Shown here: piece after piece, positions 27,904 to 35,501 of the stretch
Layout of the letters: each line of letters starts with the position of its first letter
Numbering within the stretch: position 1 is the first letter of the stretch
NCBI GenBank assembly: GCA_020634795.1
Contig: JACKAZ010000004.1
Coordinates: forward strand, 180,001-244,000
Direction: 5' to 3'
Length of the DNA stretch: 64,000 nucleotides
DNA from: Ardenticatenales bacterium
Lineage (GTDB): Bacteria; Chloroflexota; Anaerolineae; Ardenticatenales; Ardenticatenaceae
Made by a program: the position numbers and the translations under genes
Notes under the pieces: generated by a model
Told to the model about the DNA's origin: nothing
Database searches by the model: none
Seen by the model: only the letters and a program-made list of their open reading frames with translations

Positions 27904-28758
27904 CTAGCTCCTCCTTGAGTGATGTGGATGTGAGACACCACCACCAGAATACCCATCATAATGCCTCTATAGAAGATATAGGCAAGGAATTGGGGGCGAG
28001 AGTGGGATGAGTTTACTGAGTTTTAAGGCTTAGAGTTGTGAGTTGGGTGGCTGGAACGTTGGACGCTGGGCAGGTTCTGCCTGCGTCAGGACATACCATT
28101 GGCTGCGGTTGGAGTCGCAATCGTGATAGGTTATCGGATGGCACGTGCCCTGTTGTGGCTATCACGACCCGCGGGCTATGTCAATCTGAGTTCGCCCCCT
28201 GCAAGCGATCTTGCCAGGAAGTCCCCTGATCGAACGGCAGCAAGTGGTGGCACACAATGGCCAACTCACGCCTTTGCCATCCCCAGCACCCCGTCTCCCC
28301 GCTCGCCCCCCATCGCGGATTCAGTCCGGAAGAAAGTCCACACCACGTTATTTGCTGATCGAGCGCTCTGTGGTATAGTACAGGGCGGGTCACGAAGCAA
28401 TCGCGCAACATTTGGCGCGATTTTCTTTGACTGTTACACAACCTTGTGTTGTCGCTGAAAGAGGTGAAGCAATGAAGTTTCGGTCAGCCGGAAAAGGGAT
28501 CGCAGCTCTACGAACAAGAGCCACTGCAGGTACGCACGCTGCGCGCGACGTACAAGGCCAACATCCAGCAGTATCGCCTGCTGGGTGGATAAGCAGTTAG
28601 CGTGTCGTTGTGCACGCGCGGTGCCCGCACCGACCCAAACGCAGACGGAACGTCGCGTTTGACGCGGATGAGCATGAGGAGCCAGCCGCCTCTTTTTTGT
28701 TTTGGTCTGAGGGTACGAACGACTACCTCCGGTATTCCCAGCCCGACGCCATGCAACG
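27904..28758. other. Intergenic region with little readable content
   Basis: Minus-strand and plus-strand frames here have odd, Cys/Arg-rich compositions, and none is convincing, except a short broken gene at 28472-28592. The segment 28430-28470 contains ACACAACCTTGTGT, a small perfect palindrome. The region lies inside the indel-rich stretch, so other genes could be present but unrecognisable. Confidence 0.5.
28472..28592 (+). pseudogene. Short broken gene, about 39 codons
   Basis: GAGGTG precedes an ATG at 28472 that reads MKFRSAGK; after one extra base in a run of A and G the frame continues SQLYEQEPLQVRTLRATYKANIQQYRLLGG to a stop at 28592. Removing a single base would give one peptide of about 39 residues. 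The MKFR start and later tyrosine-rich pattern faintly recall the short DUF4278-type proteins, which is a weak guess. It lies in the indel-rich region. Confidence 0.4.
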
Positions 28759-29426
28759 CTAAAGCCCCTGCACCGCCATCTTCGCGTAGCGCGCGGATTC
28801 GCGCGCGGGCCACATCGTCGCCGCCATACACGGCAGAGCCAGCGACCAGCCACCGCGCCCTGCCGCGACGATCCGCGGTGCGCCACGGGTTGATCCCACC
28901 GTCCACTTCAATACCGCCTTCGTCGCGCCGCGCGCGGCCAGCTCTGCCGCAATCCGTGCTACCTCGGCACCATGCGTTCGATGAAGGCCTGGCTGCCGAA
29001 GCCCGGGTTGACCGTCATCACGAGCACCAGCCCCACATCGTCCAACAATCCTCCACCATGGGGGCGGCGCAGCAGGGTGCTGATGCGACTCCCGGCACCA
29101 TCCCGCCTGACCTGCTTGCACCACCCGATGCGCATGGGGCGTCGCTTCGACATGAAAACGTCAGATGATCGGCACCTGCATCGGCGTACTGGCGCACCCA
29201 GTCGCCCGGCGCGGTTAGATCTTCATCGGTGACATCAAGAATGAGATCGGTCGCGCGGCGCAACGCTTCACCACGGGCGGCCCAATCGTCGATTCGGCAC
29301 GAAGTGGCCATCCATCACGTCGATCTGCACGGCCTTGGCGCCACCCGCCCGGCTTTCGGCGCAGCGCCTCACCCAAGTTGGCAAAATCGGCGGCAAGAAT
29401 AGAGGCACAATTTCGACATCGATCAT
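28759..29426 (-). pseudogene. rpe: Ribulose-phosphate 3-epimerase, frameshifted
   Basis: Fragments in several frames together spell a nearly complete epimerase: ADFANLGEALRR near the N-terminus, QIDVMDGHFVPN, then a DWVRQYADAGADHLTFHVEA-like segment, VLVMTVNPGFGSQAFIERM (the phosphate-binding and catalytic loop) and VDGGINPWR with LVAGSAVYGGDDVARA at the C-terminus. The ATG at 29426 (MIDVEIVP) suits the start. The enzyme interconverts ribulose 5-phosphate and xylulose 5-phosphate in the pentose phosphate pathway. Several single-base shifts break it, with no accumulation of substitutions. Confidence 0.78.
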
Positions 29427-29782
29427 GCGGCGGGTCACTCACGTTGGCACTTGCGGGGAGAGGTCTATAACGAGAGGCGTCAAGGGATGCGTCTAGGGGG
29501 AATTGTCTCGGGGGTGTAGGCACGCATGGGCGACCTGGGTTGGTTGCCATTTATCGGCCCGTTGCGTGTCGCCCGTGACCCGTCTGACCGGGGCGGTGCA
29601 AGGACAACCGATAGACGTGGACGCACCTCCTGGGGGGCAAGATGAATGGAGCATCCCTCTCCTAGCGCCCCTCCTTTTGTGAACCGAGCTTCTGAACACC
29701 ACGGCGCAACGCTATGAGCGCGCAACCTTTCCGTTTGGCTCCTTTTGCTTATTGCTGGTAACTCTTGCAATAAAATCACCCG
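29427..29782. other. rpe-fur intergenic region
   Basis: No gene can be supported in these 356 bases; the frames are broken, like the neighbours. It must contain the divergent promoters for rpe and the Fur-family gene. I saw no clear palindromic operator, although indels here could hide one. Confidence 0.45.
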
Positions 29783-30223
29783 ATGTCCCAACATGAACTT
29801 CACACCAGCTGCGCGACCGTGGATACCGTGTCACCAGCCAACGCCGCGTCTGCTTGGATGCGCTGTGGCAACTCGACGGTCATTTCACTGCCGATGCCAG
29901 CAAGCGGCGCTGCGTCAACAGGGGCAGCGCGCGTTGATCTTCAACGATCTATCGCACGCTGGAGCTGCTGACCGACTCTGGGGCTGCTCCATTACGCTGC
30001 ACGGCACCTCCCCGCCGAATACGAGCGCGTCCACGACCAGAGCCACCACCACTCAATCTGCGAGCAGTGCGGTCAGCGGGCGATGAGTGACAGCCATCTG
30101 ATGCCCTCTCACCACCATCTGCGCGAAGAGCATCGGCCTGTGGCGCGGGCTCAACCATCTCGCCATCCCGGGGCTTCAGTGCCCGATTGTTGGGCCGAGC
30201 AGGAGAAGGTGAATAGGACATAG
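29783..30223 (+). pseudogene. Fur-family metalloregulator, frameshifted
   Basis: Assembled across frames, the sequence reads as a small Fur-family repressor: MSQHELHTQLRDRGYRVTSQRR at the start, LDALWQLDGHFTAD, then STIYRTLELLTDSG (the DNA-recognition helix region), AEYERVHDQSHHHSICEQCGQ (the metal site, with a His-rich patch and CxxC) and a Trp/Cys-containing tail. At least four small indels interrupt it. Because it lies directly before the CbiMNQO transporter, it is plausibly the nickel, cobalt or zinc regulator of that transporter (inferred). The stop is a TAG at about 30221. Confidence 0.72.
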
Positions 30224-30514
30224 CGCATGGCGCATAGGTCATATGGTAAACACGTCGAAAAACTGAACCATCAATGCACTGATTCACGATTTTAGCGTTA
30301 CCGGGGTGCAAGGGGGCATTGCTTTCCAATGAACAGCAAAGAGATGCCCCATGCTCCATGCACTATGAGCAGAGCGCGTTCGCAATAATGAAACGTCATC
30401 AAGGAGCACGCCTTCTATCTCTATCTCGCCATTCAACGGACACCGAACACCACAACGTAGGAGAACAACCCCATGACCGGGCTTCCCTCGCGCCCATTCT
30501 GCCGACGAGTGGGC

Positions 30515-31434
30515 TTGAGCCGCCACATCTTCACATTCCCTGACGGCTTTCTGAGCCTCCTTGCGATTCCTGCTTTTCTGGGCGATCACCATCCTCTTCG
30601 TCGTGCTCGCCACCCGTCGGGCCTGGCACGACGTTGGGGAGCGGCAGATACCGCTGGTTGGGGTGCTGGCAGCGGCCATCTTTGCGGCCCAGATTAACTT
30701 CCCCGTCGCGGGCGTGGGCACCAGCGGCCACATGCTGGGGCGCGCCATGACGTCTCGCCCGTGGGCGGCCATCTTGGCGATGACAGCGGTCGTGGCGGCA
30801 GGCGCCGTCTTTCAGGATGGTGGCGGTTTGCAGTTAGCCAACCACATCTTCAACAGCATCCTGACCGCAATTATCGGCTACGGGTTTACTGCATGGCGGC
30901 GGGCGCGACAAGGTGCTGCGCTACGGGGTGGCAGGGCTGGCGGCATGGGCCTTTGGTCATGGCGGCGGCGCTGCTCACTCGCTGCAAATCTACCAGCGGC
31001 AACGCCGACGCCACCTTGATCTTCCCGCCATGATCGGCGTTCATGCGCTGATCGGCATTGGGAAGCGTTGTTAACCGTCGGGGCGCTGGCCTTCATCGAA
31101 TCGGCGCGGCCTGATCTGGGGTTGAACGCCGAGGCGGTGCGCGAGCGGGGTGGCGCGGGCTGGTGCCGCTGGGTTTGGCGACGGCGCTGGCCGTGACGCT
31201 GCTGGCCCCCTTCGCTGGGCAGCCTGACGGCTTGGAGCGGGTGGCGGAAGATTTTAGCTTCTCGGCCAGTGGGATGCTTTATCTCGATTATATCATCCTT
31301 TCTCGGCGACACGGCGCTGTCGACCATCGTGGTGCGGGTATCGTGGGAGCGCTGATCGTCTGGCTGCTTTACCTGATCGTGAAAGCCGCGCGCGCGCCCG
31401 AAACCACCCGTGAAACACAATCACAGGTCAGTAA
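30515..31434 (+). pseudogene. cbiM: CbiM-CbiN fusion (ECF cobalt/nickel transporter), frameshifted
   Basis: Fragments show the CbiM hallmarks: an N-terminal HIxIPDGFLS segment, HDVGERQIPLVGVLAAAIFAAQINFPVAG, TSGHMLGRA, then a PDGLERVAEDFSF motif of the CbiN/PDGLE domain at about 31220-31260, ending LYLIVKAARA. The two domains appear to be fused in one reading unit, as in many bacteria, and would give about 300 aa. CbiM binds the metal ion and CbiN assists; both sit in the membrane with CbiQ and CbiO. Many single-base shifts occur, roughly one every 30-100 bases in the worst parts. Ends are approximate. Confidence 0.75.
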
Positions 31435-31443
31435 TAGTCCGCC

Positions 31444-32232
31444 GTGGAGGCCCTTCTCGACCGCTTCATCTCGGTTGATAGCCCCATCCACTGCCTCGAC
31501 CTGCGCGTCAAGCTGCTGGCGACGGTCGGCTTCATCGTGGGCAATGCTGCTGCCGGATGGCGCATGGCTGGCCTTTGCGCTGCAGCAGCGGCTATTGACG
31601 CTGTGGATCAGCGCATTCGCGCGGTTGCGGGCTTTGGTGCGTTGAAGCGATCGTTCATCGCCCTCCCCTTTATGCTCGCGGGCTTTTCCGTGGTTTTCGC
31701 CACGCCGGGCCGCGAAATCGCCCAATGGACGCCGCTAGGCCTTGATCTGCGTGTCACCGATGCGGGGGTGGTCCGCTTCATCTCGATCATGTTGCGGACA
31801 TGGCTCTCGGTGCAGATGGCGATCCTGCTCACCGCGACCACCGACTTTCCCGCCCTCACCCACGCGCTGCGTCACCTGAAAGTGCCAGCCGTCCTCGTTT
31901 CGATCATCGCCTTCATGTACCGTTACCTTTTTGTGCTGGTGGAAGAAGCACAGCGACTGCTTCGGGCGCGGGCCTCCCGCTCCGCCGTGTTGCCGGGCCA
32001 AAAGGGGGGCGGCGGCCTGCTCTGGCGGGCGAAGGTGGCGGGCAACATGGGCGGCCAACTGCTGGTGCGCAGCATGGCCCGCGCCGACCGCGTCTACATG
32101 GCGATGCAGGCCCGTGGCTATCGGGGCGAGCTGCTGACGATGACGCGCCACACCATGCAGCGCCGTGATTGGCAGGCGGCGGCACTCATGTTGCTGCTGC
32201 TGGCGGCGGTGCAGCTTGTCGGGCGGGTCTGA
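31444..32232 (+). CDS. cbiQ: ECF transporter transmembrane subunit CbiQ
   Basis: The 262-codon frame has the EcfT pattern: an N-terminal DSPIHCLDLRVKLLATVGFIV, several helices, a FMYRYLFVLVEEAQRLLRAR coupling motif and SMARADRVYMAMQARGY, the second EcfT signature. The start is a GTG. Between about 31540 and 31650 the frame gives an unnatural Ala/Arg-rich stretch, while another frame reads LLPDGAWLAFALQQRLLTLWISAFARLRALV, the expected helix. So two compensating indels probably alter about 35 residues here. CbiQ couples the substrate-binding CbiMN to the ATPase CbiO. The frame is open, but the middle is doubtful. Confidence 0.82.
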   Translation: MEALLDRFISVDSPIHCLDLRVKLLATVGFIVGNAAAGWRMAGLCAAAAAIDAVDQRIRAVAGFGALKRSFIALPFMLAGFSVVFATPGREIAQWTPLGLDLRVTDAGVVRFISIMLRTWLSVQMAILLTATTDFPALTHALRHLKVPAVLVSIIAFMYRYLFVLVEEAQRLLRARASRSAVLPGQKGGGGLLWRAKVAGNMGGQLLVRSMARADRVYMAMQARGYRGELLTMTRHTMQRRDWQAAALMLLLLAAVQLVGRV

Positions 32233-32321
32233 AGCGTTCGAGCGTTCGAACGCTTGAACGGGGGAAGACGATCTGTCTCTGTCTCCGTTTCTATTCTGAT
32301 ACGTTCTGAGAGCGACCATCC

Positions 32322-33077
32322 ATGCCCATTCACCACGACAACAGTCCGCCACCCCAAGCCCAGACCGGCGCTCCGAGCATCCTCGTGCGGGAACTGAACT
32401 ACCGCTACCCCGACGGCTTCCATGCGTTGCGGGGCCTCTCGGTGGCGATCGCGCCGGGCGAACGGGTGGGGTTGGTCGGCCCCAACGGGGCGGGCAAATC
32501 AACCTTCATGCTCCACCTGAATGGGCTGCTGAGCGGCGAGGGCGAGATTCGGATCGCGGGGCTGCCGCTCAGCAAGGAGAAGTTGCCGGAGGTGCGGGCG
32601 CTGGTCGGCATGGTCTTCCAGAATCCCGACGATCAGCTCTTTTCGCCGACCGTCTTCGACGATGTGGCCTTCGGGCCGTTGCACATGGGCTATGGCGAGG
32701 AGGAGGTGCGGCAACGGGTGGCCGAGGCGTTGGCCGCGGTCGGCATGGCTGACTTTGCGGAGCGGATGCCCTACCACTTGAGCGTGGGGCAGAAGAAGCG
32801 GGTCTCGTTGGCGACGGTGTTGGCGATGGGGCCGGAGCTGTTGGTGCTGGACGAGCCGAGCGCGGGCCTCGACCCACGCGGGCGGCGGCAGTTGATCGAA
32901 CTGCTGGACGGCATGGCGCTGACCATGCTCGTCTCAACCCACGACATGCGCCTTGTTGATGAGCTGTTCCCGCGCATCCTCGTGATGGACGCCGGACAGA
33001 TCGTCTATGATGGCGAAACGAGTGCGGTACTGAACGACGACGCCTTCTTACGAGCGCACGGGCTGGAAAAGCCGTAG
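32322..33077 (+). CDS. cbiO: ECF transporter ATP-binding subunit CbiO
   Basis: The product is 251 aa, a complete ABC ATPase: Walker A GPNGAGKST (residues ~54-62), Q-loop VFQNPDDQLF, the signature LSVGQKKR (LSVGQ instead of LSGGQ), Walker B LLVLDEPSAGLD and the H-loop STHDM. It powers cobalt or nickel uptake with CbiQ, CbiM and CbiN. It lies 89 nt after cbiQ in the same direction, completing the operon; the gap contains a short CGTTCGA tandem/inverted repeat and CTGTCT units. It is intact, unlike the upstream cbiM. Confidence 0.9.
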   Translation: MPIHHDNSPPPQAQTGAPSILVRELNYRYPDGFHALRGLSVAIAPGERVGLVGPNGAGKSTFMLHLNGLLSGEGEIRIAGLPLSKEKLPEVRALVGMVFQNPDDQLFSPTVFDDVAFGPLHMGYGEEEVRQRVAEALAAVGMADFAERMPYHLSVGQKKRVSLATVLAMGPELLVLDEPSAGLDPRGRRQLIELLDGMALTMLVSTHDMRLVDELFPRILVMDAGQIVYDGETSAVLNDDAFLRAHGLEKP

Positions 33078-33147
33078 CGTTAGATGCTATAGCTGCCAGA
33101 GGGGGTACATCGGGATCCTTCAACCTCCCGCTCGAACGTTTCTCGTT

Positions 33148-34917
33148 TCAACGCTCCTCCACCTCCCACAACCCGCGCACCGAGTTGATGAGGTAGAGGG
33201 CCTCCGCCTCTGCCAGTTCCTCACGGCTGATGGTGCGCTCCCTTAACAGCCCCGCGTCGAGCAGATGCGCCCGCAGCGTGCCCGCCAGCAAGCCACATTC
33301 GACCGGCGGCGTGAACCGTTCGCCGCCGAGCTGTACCACCAGATTGGCGATGGTCGATTCGGTGAGTTCCCCCCGCTCATTCCAAAGCAGGACATCGTCA
33401 CAATCGTTGCGCCCCCGTCGCATGGCGTCGTAGATTACACGGTGGGTCGTCTTGTGGTACAGGAAGGGGTCGCGGCTGTCGATCGGCTGGGGGGCGAGAC
33501 CGACGAGCCGCGACGGAGGCTCGTTGCCGAGGGGCGATGCCTCAACGGTGGGCCTGCCCTGCCGATCGACAGTGAGGCGCACGCGATGGGGGCAGCGTGG
33601 CAAGCCGAGCGCGGCCTCGCCCAGCGCCGTGAGGATACGTGGCTCATCGTAGGCAAATCCGAAGTAATCGGCGCTGCCCTTCAGCCGCGCCAAATGGCGC
33701 TGGATCAGTGCATAGCCCTCTTCCGCAGTCCAGCGCATCGTTTCCAGCAGGGCAAAGTCCGGCCACGCGCGGGACAAAAGCTGCGTTTTGGTCAGCGCTT
33801 CGGCCCGTTCCGCCCGCGCTTCCGAATCCCAAACGATGCCGCCCCCCGTCCCGTATTCTGCGATCCCTCGCACGCGGTCGACCAGTGCGGTGCGGATCGC
33901 CACGTTGAACTGCATCTCGCCCGCCGGACCGACGAAGCCAATCGCGCCGGTGTAGATTTGGCGTGGCGTGCTTTCCAGTGCTTCGATGATCCCCATCGTT
34001 CGCACCTTCGGCGCGCCCGTGATCGACGAGGCGGGGAAGAGCGCGCCGAAGAGTTGGGTGAGCGAGGCATTGCTCTCACATGCTACGGTGCTCGTCATCT
34101 GCCAGACGGTGGGGTGGCGTTCGACCTCGAACAACTGCGGAACCCGCACCGTGCCCGGCGCAGAAATCTGCGCCAAATCGTTGCGCACCATGTCCACGAT
34201 CATCACATTTTCGGCTTGATTCTTGGCCGACTCGCGCAGCCACGTTGCCTTTGCGAGATCGTCCGCGGGCCAGAGGCCGCGTGGCGCCGTGCCCTTCATC
34301 GGCTTGGAGCGCACCGTGGCACCGTCCCGCTCGAAGAAGAGTTCCGGCGAGGCCGAGCCGATCGCCCATCGTTCCAGCGAGAGGTAGGCCGCGTAGCCCG
34401 GGCGGTGGGGGGCGACCATCTGTCGCCAGAGCGCGAAATCGTCGCCGACGAAGGGGGCACGCAGCCGATAGCTGTAGTTGACTTGGTAGGTCGCGCCCGC
34501 CGCGATCTGCGCCTTCACGCGGGCGATGGCGGCCAGATAATCGTCGATCTCGACCGTGGGCTGCCAATCAAGTGCCAACCGCGGCCCGAGCGGTGGGAGT
34601 TCGCCCACGGTCGGCGCGTCGTAAAGGCCGAACCAGAGCAATGGAAAATCGGTGGCGGGCGCGACACGGTAGGCGGCGTCGAAAGCGGGCGAGGCTTCGT
34701 AGCTGAGGAAGCCCGCCGCCCACTGCCCCGCTGCCACCGCGCTTTCCAGCGCGGCCAACGCGGGCCTCACCTCGTCAAGACGATGGGCAACCAGCGTGTG
34801 CGTCGGCGAATCAAAGCGCCGCCATTGCGATGTACTGCCATCGAAAAGCAGCGCCGTGCCAGCGGGGGGCGGGGCGTTCATCGGCGGCAACGGCGAGGTG
34901 GAATCATGGGGCAGCAT
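33148..34917 (-). CDS. pabB: Aminodeoxychorismate synthase component I fused to aminodeoxychorismate lyase
   Basis: The product is 589 aa. Residues of about 60-360 are the PabB chorismate-binding part with LSYEASPAFD, the LFFERDG segment, KPMKGTAPRG and FPASSITGAPKVR. Residues of about 370-589 are the PabC-type PLP aminodeoxychorismate lyase (LLETMRWTAEEGYALIQRHLAR, HKTTHR, DDVLLWNERGELTESTIANLVV, LLAGTLRAHLL). Together they turn chorismate plus ammonia into p-aminobenzoate for folate synthesis; a PabA glutaminase must be supplied from elsewhere. Fused PabB-PabC is known. The exact start among three Met/GTG options is uncertain; 34917 is used. It is convergent with cbiO. Confidence 0.88.
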   Translation of the reverse strand: MLPHDSTSPLPPMNAPPPAGTALLFDGSTSQWRRFDSPTHTLVAHRLDEVRPALAALESAVAAGQWAAGFLSYEASPAFDAAYRVAPATDFPLLWFGLYDAPTVGELPPLGPRLALDWQPTVEIDDYLAAIARVKAQIAAGATYQVNYSYRLRAPFVGDDFALWRQMVAPHRPGYAAYLSLERWAIGSASPELFFERDGATVRSKPMKGTAPRGLWPADDLAKATWLRESAKNQAENVMIVDMVRNDLAQISAPGTVRVPQLFEVERHPTVWQMTSTVACESNASLTQLFGALFPASSITGAPKVRTMGIIEALESTPRQIYTGAIGFVGPAGEMQFNVAIRTALVDRVRGIAEYGTGGGIVWDSEARAERAEALTKTQLLSRAWPDFALLETMRWTAEEGYALIQRHLARLKGSADYFGFAYDEPRILTALGEAALGLPRCPHRVRLTVDRQGRPTVEASPLGNEPPSRLVGLAPQPIDSRDPFLYHKTTHRVIYDAMRRGRNDCDDVLLWNERGELTESTIANLVVQLGGERFTPPVECGLLAGTLRAHLLDAGLLRERTISREELAEAEALYLINSVRGLWEVEER

Positions 34918-35501
34918 TGTACGTGGGGTAGGGTGCGAAGACAACTGATAAGAGGGCCGTTGGCGCACGCCAATGTGGTGCGACGGTCATGGGCCGCTCT
35001 GTGGCCAAGGACCATGCGAGGGAAAGTGCTTTCCTGTCAAACTTCCGTCTGCTCCCCTGTTTCCTAGTTTTGTCCCTTGTGCTCCTCCCAACCATTCTTG
35101 GCGCTTAGGTAGACCCGAAAAAAGGAAAGTCCAAGGTGGATAGAATGTCGAATCTGACATAGACTGAGAGTGATGAAGAGCAAGCCTTTGGTTGGGTTGT
35201 ATGGTGAGATTCATTCCCCCGCTGGTGGGTGGAGGAGCTGAGGGAGCTAGGGGAGCTGGCGGAGCTGGGGGGTAGGAGGGTCGGCTGCGCTCGTTTTCAA
35301 CGAATAGAGTCGGCGCGGGCGGAATGGGCGCGGAGTAATCACGGCCAACCCACATCAGCACGGCGCGTCCGCGTAGGCGGACGCGGGGCCACAGCGGGGA
35401 ATTCATTCCCCCGCTGGTGGGTGGTGGAGCTGGTGGAGCTAGGGGAGCTGGCGGAGCTGGGGGGTTAGGAGGGTCAGGGATTGCCTCGCGCGGCATCATG
35501 C
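34918..35501. other. Intergenic region with duplicated repeat blocks
   Basis: I see no gene here. An apparent minus-strand Pro-rich frame is created by the repeats. It contains two blocks of about 75 bp (35209-35282 and 35401-35475) starting ATTCATTCCCCCGCTGGTGG and running into GGAGCT 9-base units, plus a GCGTCCGC/GCGGACGC hairpin at 35367-35386 and AGCGGGG/CCCCCGCT nearby. Confidence 0.7.
35209..35475. repeat. Direct repeat pair with internal GGGGAGCT nonamers
   Basis: The two copies (35209-35282 and 35401-35475) share about 70 bases with a few differences. Each begins with ATTCATTCCCCCGCTGGTGGGTGG, continues with degenerate 9-base units (GGAGCTGAG, GGAGCTAGG, GGAGCTGGC, GGAGCTGGG) and ends GGTTAGGAGGGTC or GGTAGGAGGGTC. 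The 118-bp spacer between them carries hairpins. Confidence 0.85.

Noticed and set aside
28181..28441. Minus-strand frame of 86 codons
   Set aside because: Cys/Trp-rich, non-homologous composition in the indel-rich region; no supporting start signal.
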